Below are positions 1-7,366 of a stretch of 18,840 bases of DNA, one piece after another. Source of the DNA: Verrucomicrobiaceae bacterium UBA7681 (lineage in GTDB: Bacteria > Verrucomicrobiota > Verrucomicrobiia > Verrucomicrobiales > Verrucomicrobiaceae); contig DLGZ01000080.1 of NCBI GenBank assembly GCA_002482965.1, positions 1 to 18,840 of the forward strand, written 5' to 3'. The number at the start of each line of letters is the position of its first letter. Within the stretch, counting starts at the first letter, position 1. The notes below the pieces were generated by a model, which was not told the DNA's origin, ran no database searches, and saw only the letters and a list, made by a program, of their open reading frames with translations. The position numbers and the translations under genes are program-made.

Positions 1-79
1 TTACCTATGTCCTGAACCTGCACCTTCTTCGTTTCGTGGTCAAGAGGCCCAAGCAGTCAAGGCGTGCCGCCGAAGGGCT

Positions 80-264
80 GGTAGGGATGCGCTGTGCGCG
101 TCCGTAGAATCCTTCGTCCCAGCGCGGGCTGTCGATTCACAGCTTTCCACCTTTTAAAGCGCCTCCGCCTTCCGCTGTCGAAAGCCCAATGGACGGCTCA
201 CCTTTTTGATCGCCTGCGGGTAGAGCAGACCCGAAATTACGGACCCGCACAGCGGTTCCCTACC
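80..264 (+). repeat. Dispersed element, copy 1, with 25-bp inverted ends
   Basis: The left end, GGTAGGGATGCGCTGTGCGC plus TCCG (80-104), is nearly the reverse complement of the right end at 240-264. The interior aligns with the copy at 877-1062. No ORF with a recognisable product lies inside. It resembles a small non-autonomous or REP-type intergenic repeat; the mechanism of movement is not visible. Confidence 0.75.
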
Positions 265-400
265 ATCCCAGAAGCTGCGTCGGCCGCTCAAACGCCGCGT
301 CATCAATGCGGATCTCATCAAGAAACCCCTGTAGCCAGGCTTCCCATCAGCTTTTCAACCGGCTTGATCAGCCGCCGTCGTCCTTCTTCGTCCCCTCAGC
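260..400 (-). pseudogene. Possible frameshifted coding remnant
   Basis: On the minus strand two adjacent frames give protein-like segments: one containing RRRLIKPVEKLM, the next EAWLQGFLDEIRIDDAAFER. They would join into one peptide if a single G were removed from the GGG at the frame junction. The second segment stops at 260, inside the right end of the flanking repeat. Both segments are short and I do not recognise the family, so this may be chance. If real, it is the C-terminal end of a decayed gene. Confidence 0.25.
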
Positions 401-515
401 CCCTCCGTTTTTTGCCCCCTCTTTGCGCCTTTTTGCGGCCATGCAATCCCCCCCATTCCAAACCCCGCCCCATCTTCCACTGGCGCGTCCCCGCCTCCGG
501 CTGCCCATTCCCGCC

Positions 516-848
516 ATGGACATCTCCGACCTCGTCTTCACCGGCTTCAACAAACGCGTCGCCGCGCTGAACCGCAACACCGGCGCTATCCTCTGGCAGT
601 GGACGGCCCCCTCCGGCAGCACCTACACCAGCCTGCTGCTGGACGGCGACCGCCTCATCGTCAGCGTGCACGGTTACATGTACGCGCTGGATGCCGCGAG
701 CGGCCGGCAGCTCTGGGCCAATGAGATGGCCGGCTTTGGCTACGGCGTCGCCAGCCTGACCTCCGTCCGTGGCAGCGCCACCTCCAGCACCCTCATCGCC
801 AACGCCGCCAGTCAGGACACCGCCGTTGTTACTGCAACCTCGACGTGA
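516..848 (+). CDS. Small PQQ-like beta-propeller repeat protein
   Basis: The product is about 110 residues from the ATG at 516. An upstream ATG at 306 is in frame but would add low-complexity Pro/Arg-rich sequence, so the later start is preferred. Two propeller-type blades are visible: VAALNRNTGAILWQW near residues 11-25 and MYALDAASGRQLW near residues 50-62. These carry the A-L-x-x-x-T/S-G-x-x-x-W pattern of PQQ_2/BamB-like repeats. The C-terminal 30 residues are Ala/Ser/Thr-rich. There is no signal peptide. A complete propeller needs six to eight blades, so this protein must oligomerise or serve another role. It stands alone between two copies of the 186-bp repeat, with no visible Shine-Dalgarno. 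Confidence 0.7.
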   Translation: MDISDLVFTGFNKRVAALNRNTGAILWQWTAPSGSTYTSLLLDGDRLIVSVHGYMYALDAASGRQLWANEMAGFGYGVASLTSVRGSATSSTLIANAASQDTAVVTATST

Positions 849-876
849 GCGTGCTGCGCCACGTCCTCGAAGCGTT

Positions 877-1062
877 GGTAGGGATGCGCTGTGCGCGTCC
901 GTCGAATCCTTCCTCCCAGCGCGGCCTGCCGCCTCATCGCACTCCCGCCTTTCCAAACGCCTCTGCCTTCTGCTGCCGAGCGCTCCAAGGACGGCGCATC
1001 TTTTTGATCGCCTGCGGGAATGATAGACCCGGAATCACGGACCCGCACAGCGGTTCCCTACC
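877..1062 (+). repeat. Dispersed element, copy 2, with inverted ends
   Basis: This has the same architecture as the copy at 80-264: a left end starting GGTAGGGATGCGC and a right end finishing CGGTTCCCTACC (1038-1062). Length differs by one base. It begins 28 bp after the stop codon of the propeller-repeat gene. Confidence 0.75.
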
Positions 1063-1086
1063 ATCCCGAAAACGCCGCGAAGGGAT

Positions 1087-1169
1087 GGTAGGGATGCGCT
1101 GTGCGCGTCCGTCGAATCCTTCCTCCCAGCGCGGCCTGCCGCCTCATCGCACTCCCCCTTTCCAAACAC
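1087..1169 (+). repeat. Truncated third copy of the 186-bp element
   Basis: The first 80 or so bases are almost identical to 877-958. Similarity then stops, near TTCCAAAC, and sequence shared with the region upstream of 12471 takes over (CCCTCGGTGAAG). The near identity with copy 2 suggests a recent local duplication cut short at this junction. Confidence 0.65.
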
Positions 1170-1216
1170 GGCCGTGCTGGGGTGGGTCGAACACCCTCGG
1201 TGAAGCGTCCAGATTC

Positions 1217-1332
1217 TAACCGCTGATGTGACGCTGACATGACGCTAATTCAGACTCCGGAGATCCGGATATTCTGATTGGTTTTTATCAGCGTCTTATT
1301 AGCGTCTTATTAGCGTCTAATCAGCGGTTAAA
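1217..1332. repeat. Palindromic element with exact 11-bp period, copy 1
   Basis: CGCT occurs at 1221, 1232 and 1243. Its complement AGCG occurs at 1290, 1301, 1312 and 1323. All are spaced exactly 11 bp, so the two arms are inverted arrays of an 11-bp unit (AGCGTCTTATT). The centre holds a TCCGGA core. The ends read TAACCGCT and AGCGGTTA. The element could form a large cruciform or be a phased protein-binding array. Confidence 0.75.
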
Positions 1333-1403
1333 AAAACCACCTCTTCAAGCCCTGTGCCTCCGCGCCCGCGACAGCGTCCGGCCAATTTTCCATTCTCAGT
1401 TTT

Positions 1404-1450
1404 GACTCGCTTCGCTCACCCTCCGGGCTCCTTTCAGTCGTCTGTTTGCC
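1404..1450 (+). repeat. 47-bp dispersed repeat (copy 1)
   Basis: The stretch beginning GACTCGCTTCGCTCACCCT and running through CTCCTTTCAGTCGTCTGT matches 12314-12360 with only a few differences. Both copies lie close to the 11-bp-period palindrome. The sequence up to 1508 continues with similar TTCGCT/GCTACG motifs. No gene is seen between 1063 and 1561 apart from repeats. Confidence 0.7.
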
Positions 1451-1561
1451 TTCGGCTATCTTCGCTGCGCTACGGTTCACTTCGTTCGGCTCAGTTCTCA
1501 GTTTACAATTTCTTCCTCTGCCCACCGGCCCCGCTTCTGCCCAGCCCAACCGAGCCTCCCC

Positions 1562-2026
1562 ATGCCCGACGTCTTCACCCCAGCCAATCGCAGCGAGGTG
1601 ATGAGCCTCATCCGCTCCACCGGCAACGCCGCCACGGAGCTGCGCCTCATGGCCCTGCTGCGCGCCGGGAAGATCATCGGCTGGCGGCGGCACCTCTCCC
1701 TGCCCCTGCCGCCTCCCAAGGCCGGGGCCGGAGAAAAGAAGATCCGCAAGGCCCGCGTCCGCCCCGACTTCGTCTTTCGCCAGCAGCGCCTCGCCGTCTT
1801 TGTCGATGGCTGCTTCTGGCACGGCTGCCCCCGCCACGCCACCCGCCCCCGGCAGAACCGAAAGTTCTGGGACGAAAAGATCGCCCGCAACCGCCAGCGA
1901 GATCGCCTCGTCACCCGCGAGCTCCGCAAATCCGGCTGGACCGTCCTCCGCCTCTGGGAATGCGCCCTGTCCCGCAAGCGCCAGGCCCACACCCTCGCCC
2001 GCCTGCGCCGCGCGCTGGGGAATTGA
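1562..2026 (+). CDS. vsr: Very short patch repair (Vsr) endonuclease
   Basis: The 154-residue product matches the Vsr family along its length. MSLIRSTGNAATELRL (residues 14-29) is the N-terminal family motif. RPDFVF carries the catalytic Asp69. FVDGCFWHGCP (80-90) and LWECAL (131-136) supply the zinc-binding His/Cys set. KFWDEKIARNRQRD (101-114) is the conserved helix. A Pro/Lys-rich insert lies at about 45-65. Vsr nicks beside the T of T:G mismatches made by deamination of 5-methylcytosine, so it normally accompanies a Dcm-type methylase. None is seen in this window. The ATG follows CCTCCCC, with no Shine-Dalgarno. Confidence 0.93.
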   Translation: MPDVFTPANRSEVMSLIRSTGNAATELRLMALLRAGKIIGWRRHLSLPLPPPKAGAGEKKIRKARVRPDFVFRQQRLAVFVDGCFWHGCPRHATRPRQNRKFWDEKIARNRQRDRLVTRELRKSGWTVLRLWECALSRKRQAHTLARLRRALGN

Positions 2027-2058
2027 GATTGTCTGAAAGCGCACGCTTCTGCGGCTGT

Positions 2059-2219
2059 GGAGCGCGGACCTCCGAGTCCGCAGCACCCCGCAGCACATGG
2101 AGCTCCGCGCTTCGCCTTCAGCCCAATCACGCCGAGGATCACCGTGTTTGCGAGGTTCAGCAGGCAACGCCACACTCTGAGTGTTGGCGACCTGCTGCGG
2201 ACTCGGAGGTCCGCGCTCC
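2059..2219. repeat. Inverted-end repeat, 27-bp perfect arms
   Basis: The left arm 2059-2085 (GGAGCGCGGACCTCCGAGTC and on to CAGCA) and the right arm 2193-2219 are exact reverse complements. Each arm also contains its own small hairpin (GCGGAC/GTCCGC). About 107 bp separate the arms, with no coding content. It lies 32 bp after the vsr stop. This is probably another family of small intergenic mobile repeat. Confidence 0.8.
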
Positions 2220-2243
2220 GAAGACGCCCTCCGCTGCCCCCAC

Positions 2244-2286
2244 AAACCAAGAACCAAGAACCAAGAACAACGAACCAAGAACAAAA
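2244..2286 (+). repeat. GAACCAA-type short tandem repeat
   Basis: Near-tandem copies of a 7-base unit (AACCAAG) run through this tract, with one AACAACG interruption. It is a simple-sequence tract with no coding function seen. Confidence 0.65.
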
Positions 2287-2442
2287 CCCCGGCAACTCAA
2301 ACACCCCCTCCGGTTGCCATGATTTCGGCTCAGGCTCCCCCCTCGCCACTTCCACCTCTTGCCACGCACCGCCGCCACCTGCACTCCGCTGTGGCCCGTT
2401 GCCATTTCCGGCACCGTGTTTTCGACCCCTCGGCACCCCCAT

Positions 2443-2489
2443 GGTTGCCGGTTGCCCACCCTATGTTTTCGAAATGGCAACCGGCAACC
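2443..2489. terminator. 14-bp perfect hairpin in repeat-rich gap
   Basis: GGTTGCCGGTTGCC (2443-2456) and its exact complement (2476-2489) enclose a 19-base loop. There is no T-run directly after the stem, so this may be a repeat hairpin and not a true intrinsic terminator. The surrounding gap from 2027 to 2588 holds only repeats and this hairpin. Confidence 0.4.
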
Positions 2490-2588
2490 GGAGGCCTTGG
2501 GAGGGGAAGAAAAAGGGGACTGCGAAGGGCTCAAACCATGGCCCGACTTGACTCATAGTCCCTAGACTCATCGTCCAAGGTGGTCGGC

Positions 2589-2804
2589 ATGAGGACTCAT
2601 ATACCCATGTCTATTTCATCCGGCCTTCGCACAGCAAGCATCACCTTATGCGGCGAATCGCGAGCCATGGCCGCGTGCCGTCGGCTGGTCAGTTCAAGCC
2701 AGTGGTTCAGCGTGCTGCCGCTGCCGGATGATCATTGGGAGATCACCGTGAAGGAAGAAAACGAGGCACGGCTTCGCGCATGGTGTGCTGCACTGGAGCT
2801 GTAA
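2589..2804 (+). CDS. Small hypothetical protein
   Basis: The product is about 71 residues from the ATG at 2589. A GTG at 2580 and an ATG at 2607 are alternatives. I do not recognise the family. The C-terminal half (LPLPDDHWEITVKEENEARL) looks like a small alpha/beta protein, with a strand (WEITVK) followed by a charged helix. There is no signal peptide or membrane segment. It converges with the minus-strand gene ending at 2849, leaving a 44-bp gap with no obvious terminator. Amino-acid composition looks like a real protein, but there is no motif to prove it. Confidence 0.45.
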   Translation: MRTHIPMSISSGLRTASITLCGESRAMAACRRLVSSSQWFSVLPLPDDHWEITVKEENEARLRAWCAALEL

Positions 2805-2848
2805 CCACGTGGCGGCATCTCCAAAAACGTCTGCCGAGGCTCATAGGT

Positions 2849-3250
2849 TCATTTTAGCGCAGTTGCCCGGCCCTCGGCATCCATTTGGTACTCGCATCGC
2901 AGCGTCGTGTGTCTGCCCGAGGTAAAACCGCTGAAAAGCCCTGACTGCGGGTCCTTCATCAACGTCCACGTGATGAACGTCAAACCCTCCGCCGACACAC
3001 TCGAAGACCGTTCAAACATGATGCGTCGTGGCACATCCTCCCTGCACCAGCCCTCCAGTTCCGGCATGCTCTGCGGCCAGCGCTCATGTGCACGGCGAAA
3101 ATCCTCCGCCAGACCATGCAGGCATTTCAGCCTCACCAGATTTACACGAGACTCGTCATTGCGATCATACATCGGCCTGCTGATGAACTGGCCACACACC
3201 AAACCAGCGATGAAAATCACGGCACATAAAAGGGATTTACGGATAGGCAT
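2849..3250 (-). CDS. Hypothetical membrane-anchored protein
   Basis: The preferred start at 3250 (MPIRKSLLCAVIFIAG) gives 133 residues and puts a single N-terminal membrane helix or uncleaved signal at about residues 6-22. A start at 3274 adds eight residues. The rest is a soluble domain with conserved-looking segments LHGLAEDFRRAHERWPQS and TFITWTLMKDPQSGL. The placement of the RAHERWP segment after the helix recalls pilin-like or general secretion minor proteins, but no family is recognised. The gene starts 33 bp after the HNH nuclease stop on the same strand, so the two may be cotranscribed. Confidence 0.6.
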   Translation of the reverse strand: MPIRKSLLCAVIFIAGLVCGQFISRPMYDRNDESRVNLVRLKCLHGLAEDFRRAHERWPQSMPELEGWCREDVPRRIMFERSSSVSAEGLTFITWTLMKDPQSGLFSGFTSGRHTTLRCEYQMDAEGRATALK

Positions 3251-3283
3251 GAGTTGAGGGTGGATCGCTGTCATTGAACTCGG

Positions 3284-4078
3284 CTACATCTTCAAAAACC
3301 TCTCCCGATGCTCCGCCATGAACGCAAGATCCGGCAGCACGGAGTCCTCCGGGATCTCCAAAGGCTGGTCCTCATACGCCGCGAAGTTTTCCTGCACCGC
3401 ACGCTGTGGCAGCTCGCTGCGCAGGCGTTTGGAAAGCAGCAGACGCATATCATCATCAAAAGAGATCAAATGCCGGTCAAACGCCGCATCATGCAGGCGT
3501 GAGAGGCAGAGGCCGTTGCGCACATTGAGCCGCTGGCCGGCATGCGTGCCCCAGGGCAGAATGTGCGAGGCGATGAGCAGCTCGCGCACCCCCAACTGCG
3601 TCACGCCGCACCGGCCACCAAAATTATTTAAGACCGCATTGCGGAAGTAGTCTTGCCCCAGCCGCACATTCACCGTGCTGGTCGTCGTCGTCGGCCCCGA
3701 GGGTGGCAACTTGATGACACGGATGCCCTGCTTCGGCAGCACCTCAATCTCCGCCTCCGGCCCCGCCTTCATCAGCTCACGCAGCGCCGCCTCGCTGGCT
3801 GGCACGCACTCTTCGAGGTTCGCGTGAAACTCCTGCCACATCGTCGCATCCAGCTTGCTCGCGCCATCCAGCCCCTTGATGCCCCGCAGCCTCAGCGCGG
3901 GATCCAGCGAAGCCAGATTGCACAGCTTCATCGCCACACTCCCCGCCGTGCGCTCCAGCTTCTTCGCCAGCGTGATCACCGTCGGCTGCCGCTCATGCAT
4001 CTGCCCAAACCGCAGCTTGTGGTACACATTCAAGAGAATGAGCAGCTCAGGACGGGTCCAGGGTTTGCGTGCGGGCAT
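3284..4078 (-). CDS. HNH_2-type endonuclease
   Basis: The product has 264 residues. The N-terminal region (about 5-70) is helical, with KPWTRPELLILLNVYHKL and TVITLAKKLERTAGSVAMKL, a SANT/HTH-like segment seen in some restriction-type HNH proteins. The nuclease domain spans about 140-215: GGRCGVTQLGVRELL, then ASHILPW with His172, NGLCLSRLHDAAFD with Asn188, His196 and Asp201. This is the HNH_2 arrangement found in restriction-like endonucleases. No methylase partner is visible. It is divergent from the LRR-ROCO-TIR gene across a 114-bp shared promoter region. It probably cuts DNA; the target is unknown. Confidence 0.85.
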   Translation of the reverse strand: MPARKPWTRPELLILLNVYHKLRFGQMHERQPTVITLAKKLERTAGSVAMKLCNLASLDPALRLRGIKGLDGASKLDATMWQEFHANLEECVPASEAALRELMKAGPEAEIEVLPKQGIRVIKLPPSGPTTTTSTVNVRLGQDYFRNAVLNNFGGRCGVTQLGVRELLIASHILPWGTHAGQRLNVRNGLCLSRLHDAAFDRHLISFDDDMRLLLSKRLRSELPQRAVQENFAAYEDQPLEIPEDSVLPDLAFMAEHRERFLKM

Positions 4079-4192
4079 GGGGGGAGGTTAAAATCCCCTC
4101 GGGGTTGTGGGAAGGGATGATTTGGGGAAATACATAATCATCTCTACCATTCGGGATTAGACATTCGGCCTCCATCATTCCATTCTCCGCCC
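4079..4192. promoter_or_regulatory. Divergent promoter region, nuclease / ROCO-TIR
   Basis: This 114-bp interval separates the two divergent starts, so both promoters must lie here or within the genes. It includes an AT-rich patch (AAATACATAATCATC) near 4127-4141. No clear -35/-10 pair or operator palindrome is seen. Neither start has a strong Shine-Dalgarno. Confidence 0.4.
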
Positions 4193-6988
4193 ATGTCGCC
4201 AGCACCCATGACCGAGAAAGAACAGGCTGCCTATGAGGAGGCGCTGAAGAGAATCGAAGAGTGCCGCCGTAAGAGAAAAGAAGCGACAAGTCTCGATCTG
4301 AGCGATCTTGGTTTGACCCAAGTGCCCCCGGAAATCGGTCAACTCACCGAACTGAAGGATCTTTACCTTCAAGTCAATAAGATCACAAGCCTGCCGGCGG
4401 AGATCGGTCAGCTTGCAGCGCTGAAACTACTTAACCTTAACAACAACGAAGTAGCAAGCCTGCCGCCGCAGATTGGCCAGCTCGCCATGCTGAGTCAGCT
4501 TGGCCTCGGCAGTAATCGGCTCAAGAGTCTGCCGCCGGAGATAGGTCAGCTTGCCGCGCTAGAGGTGCTTAACCTCCACAAGAACCAGATTACAAGTCTG
4601 GCACCGGAGATATGTCAGCTCGCCGCGCTACAAAAGCTTTACCTCTCTAGGAATAAGCTCAAAAACTTGCCACAGGGAATCGGTCTGCTCGCAGATTTAA
4701 AGGAGCTTGTCCTTAGCGATAACCAGCTCACAAGCCTACCGTCAGGGATCTGCCGCCTCGTCCAGCTGAGAGAGTTATTTCTGCATGGAAATGACCGGCT
4801 AGGGCTGCCAGCCGAGGTGCTTGGACCGCCATGGGACGAAACCATGAGAAAGGAGGACAAGTTTCCTCCGCCGAAGGCGATCCTGGATTACTATTTTGCT
4901 CGGCAGCGAGGAGCCCGCCCGCTGAATGAAGTGAAGCTGCTGCTGGTGGGACGAGGAGAGGCGGGAAAGACCTCTGTATCACGGGCGTTACGCGGAGAGG
5001 TGTTTCAGAAGGACCAGGCAGAGACGCCCGGGATCGAAATCCAGCCATGGGAGCTGGCCTGTCCCGGCGGGGAGCCGGTGAAGGTACATTTATGGGACTT
5101 TGCTGGGCAGGAGATCACCCATGAGACGCACCGCTTCTTCTTGACGGAGCGCAGTCTCTACGTGGTGGTGCTGGATGGACGCGGCGGCCAGCAAATGGAG
5201 GAGGCGGAGTACTGGCTGAGCCACGTGGAGCGCTACGGCAGTCGAAAGGATGGAGACAAGGTGGAGCACTCCCCGGTAATAGTGGTGCTAAACAAGTGGT
5301 GCAGCCCAGGCCCCTACGATGTGGAAAAACGCCGCCTGCAACGTGAATACCCTAACATCCGTGCCTTTGTGGAAATGGATTGCGAACCGAAGGATGGCGA
5401 GAAGAAGGGATTTGGCATCGATACACTGCGTGAGACGATCTGCAAGGTGCTGGAGCAGATGCCTGCGGTGCGGCAGAAGTGGCCGCAGACCTACTTCCAG
5501 GTGCGGCAGAAACTCGACGCGCTGGTTTCGGATAAGGATGCCACCAAACGGCGGCATTTCCTGAACTGGGCTGCCTATCGACATGTGTGTGTAGACTGCG
5601 GTGTGGCGGAACAGGACGCACAGACCAGTCTGGCAGAGAATCTGAATGCGTTGGGAGTGGCACTGTACTATGGTGATGACGCGCGGCTACGGGACACCCG
5701 CGTATTGAATCCCAACTGGGCGGCCAACGGTCTCTATGGTCTGGTGCGCGGTCTTAACCGCAAACCGTTCCAAAACAAGCCAGGGCTGCTCTGGCAGGGG
5801 GAATTCCCAGCAGTGCTGGAAGAAGGTATGAAAGGCATGAGCAAAGAGCGCAGTGCCACCATTGAGGATTACCCCGAAGAGCGCGACGGCGTGCGAGTGC
5901 ATGATTTCCTGCTGGAACTGATGCAGGACCGCGAACTGGGCTTCCTGGCGGGAGAATATCAAAACAAGCCGCTCTTTCTGCTGCCCGGCCTGCTGACGCT
6001 GGATGAGCCAGAGCCATCGGACTATGACGTGGCGTCGCACATCGCGCAGGCACAGGTGCGCTTTCGCTACCTCTATGAGCTACTGCCTGCCGGGGTGATG
6101 AGCCGCTTCATCGTGCGCACACACTCACTGAGCGATGACTACTTTCGCTGGCAGCGTGGGGTGGTGCTGGGCTGGGGAAATGCGCGTGCGCTGGTCATGG
6201 CGGAGCGGCGGCGCAATCCGCGTATGGATGTTTTCATCCACGGTGGCACGGCAGAAGAGAGGCAGTACCTGGCAGGCGTGGTGCGGGCGAATATGGAGGA
6301 GATCCATCGTGCTCTGCCGGACGGGCTGAGAGGACGCGAGGAGCTGGACTTGACGGTGCCAGGAGAGCAATATGAGAGCCTGGTGAAACTGGAGAAACTG
6401 GAGGCCCAGAACATGCCTGTGCAGATAATGACACTAACGGGAGCGCAAAATCTGCCCGTTACCCCCGAGTTGGAGCAGGTGCAGCCCGCCAAAGCGCGGA
6501 GAAAATGGGTGCCCAAGCTCAAAATTTTCGTGAGCTATGCGCACGCGAACTACAAAGTCTGGGAGAAGCTGAAGCCGTACCTAGACGTACTGAAGAATGA
6601 AAATCTTGTGTCTTGGTGGTTCGATGGCAGGATCCGTCCCGGCAGCGAGTGGGATGACGCCATCCGTAAAGAAATGAAGGAGGCCGACATTGTGGTATTA
6701 CTGCTGAGCACCGCCTTTTTTGCATCCAGGTACATCCAGGGCGTGGAACTGAAGGAAGCGCAGCGCCGTCAGATGCTCGGCGACACCGAAATTTTCCCCG
6801 TTCTGCTCGAGCCTACCGAGGCCTTTGCGCAGCAAAAATGGCTGAAAAGTCTGCAAACCATGCCGATTGTAGACGGGCAGTTGCGCGCGATCTCAAGTTT
6901 CAATCCAGCTGTGAATGGTTGGCATCAGGTCGAAAAAGCGCTGCGTGAAATGATCGCCGATGTAGCCGCCAACAGACGCGGCAGGTAG
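4193..6988 (+). CDS. LRR-Roc-COR-TIR (ROCO-family) protein
   Basis: The product has 931 residues. About eight 23-residue leucine-rich repeats (residues about 31-217) follow the LPPEIGQLAALEVLNLHKNQ consensus. A Roc GTPase follows: P-loop GRGEAGKT at 253-260 and G3 motif WDFAGQE with Asp302. A COR region occupies about 430-720. A C-terminal TIR domain (about 776-900) contains KIFVSYAHAN, a WWFDGRIRPGSEWDDAI segment and a GVELKEA segment whose Glu is in the place of the TIR NADase glutamate. The G4 motif reads NKWC at 367-370, where NKxD is expected, so guanine specificity may be altered. TIR enzymes often consume NAD in anti-phage immunity; that role is inference here. The start is ATG 4193, with ATG 4208 as an alternative. 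Confidence 0.92.
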   Translation: MSPAPMTEKEQAAYEEALKRIEECRRKRKEATSLDLSDLGLTQVPPEIGQLTELKDLYLQVNKITSLPAEIGQLAALKLLNLNNNEVASLPPQIGQLAMLSQLGLGSNRLKSLPPEIGQLAALEVLNLHKNQITSLAPEICQLAALQKLYLSRNKLKNLPQGIGLLADLKELVLSDNQLTSLPSGICRLVQLRELFLHGNDRLGLPAEVLGPPWDETMRKEDKFPPPKAILDYYFARQRGARPLNEVKLLLVGRGEAGKTSVSRALRGEVFQKDQAETPGIEIQPWELACPGGEPVKVHLWDFAGQEITHETHRFFLTERSLYVVVLDGRGGQQMEEAEYWLSHVERYGSRKDGDKVEHSPVIVVLNKWCSPGPYDVEKRRLQREYPNIRAFVEMDCEPKDGEKKGFGIDTLRETICKVLEQMPAVRQKWPQTYFQVRQKLDALVSDKDATKRRHFLNWAAYRHVCVDCGVAEQDAQTSLAENLNALGVALYYGDDARLRDTRVLNPNWAANGLYGLVRGLNRKPFQNKPGLLWQGEFPAVLEEGMKGMSKERSATIEDYPEERDGVRVHDFLLELMQDRELGFLAGEYQNKPLFLLPGLLTLDEPEPSDYDVASHIAQAQVRFRYLYELLPAGVMSRFIVRTHSLSDDYFRWQRGVVLGWGNARALVMAERRRNPRMDVFIHGGTAEERQYLAGVVRANMEEIHRALPDGLRGREELDLTVPGEQYESLVKLEKLEAQNMPVQIMTLTGAQNLPVTPELEQVQPAKARRKWVPKLKIFVSYAHANYKVWEKLKPYLDVLKNENLVSWWFDGRIRPGSEWDDAIRKEMKEADIVVLLLSTAFFASRYIQGVELKEAQRRQMLGDTEIFPVLLEPTEAFAQQKWLKSLQTMPIVDGQLRAISSFNPAVNGWHQVEKALREMIADVAANRRGR

Positions 6989-7056
6989 AATATTTGCGGT
7001 GAGCCGTGAGCGTGCTAAAGGCTGCCTCGCGTTGCGCTCTCTTGCCTGGAGGAAAT

Positions 7057-7102
7057 GTTTCCAAGTTTCCACCCTATAGGGGGAAACTTGGAAACTTTTT
7101 TT
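7057..7102 (+). terminator. Strong hairpin with T-run after ROCO-TIR gene
   Basis: GTTTCCAAGTTTCC (7057-7070) pairs perfectly with 7082-7095. The inner CCC/GGG extends the stem past a bulged A. The stem is followed directly by seven T. It sits 68 bp after the stop at 6988 and fits an intrinsic terminator. Confidence 0.8.
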
Positions 7103-7207
7103 GGAGGGGCTGGAGGCTGAGTTCGCGCTTATGTGGGGAGATTGGGTTCAAATAATATAGATACATATATTTAGCTCAATGCGGATCGAGCAGGCGAGGA
7201 GTGAGCC

Positions 7208-7325
7208 TTTTGGACTGCGGTTGCGTAGCGAGGCACGAGCGCAGCTAAGCTTTCCGCAGGCCGGTCGATTAATGCATGCAACGAGACGCTCGAAGGCGGC
7301 AGCTAACCGCTAGACGCACTCCAAA
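7208..7325. repeat. Degenerate inverted-end repeat
   Basis: TTTTGGACTGCGG (7208-7220) is partly complementary to CGCACTCCAAAT near 7314-7326. The motif GCAGCTAA recurs inside. It belongs with other TGGACTGCGG-ended repeats, such as 11153-11206. The sequence between 7103 and 7207 is AT-rich around 7151-7175 and holds nothing identifiable. Confidence 0.5.
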
Positions 7326-7366
7326 TACGCTCCGCGCACGTGTAAACGATTCCACCCTGAAAGGCC

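Noticed and set aside
1..60. Minus-strand peptide DHETKKVQVQDIG at the left edge
   Set aside because: Only about 18 codons after a stop, no start codon and cut by the window edge; cannot be assigned.
94..570. 158-codon plus-strand ORF
   Set aside because: It reads through the 186-bp repeat, is Pro/Arg/Ser-rich with no family features and overlaps the propeller gene in another frame.
1290..1330. Iteron-type plasmid origin at the 11-bp repeats
   Set aside because: Arrays are inverted and palindromic, occur twice far from the replication genes, and no Rep initiator is adjacent.
1328..2284. Long minus-strand ORF opposite vsr
   Set aside because: Antisense of the GC-rich Vsr gene plus repeats; the plus-strand frame has all Vsr motifs.
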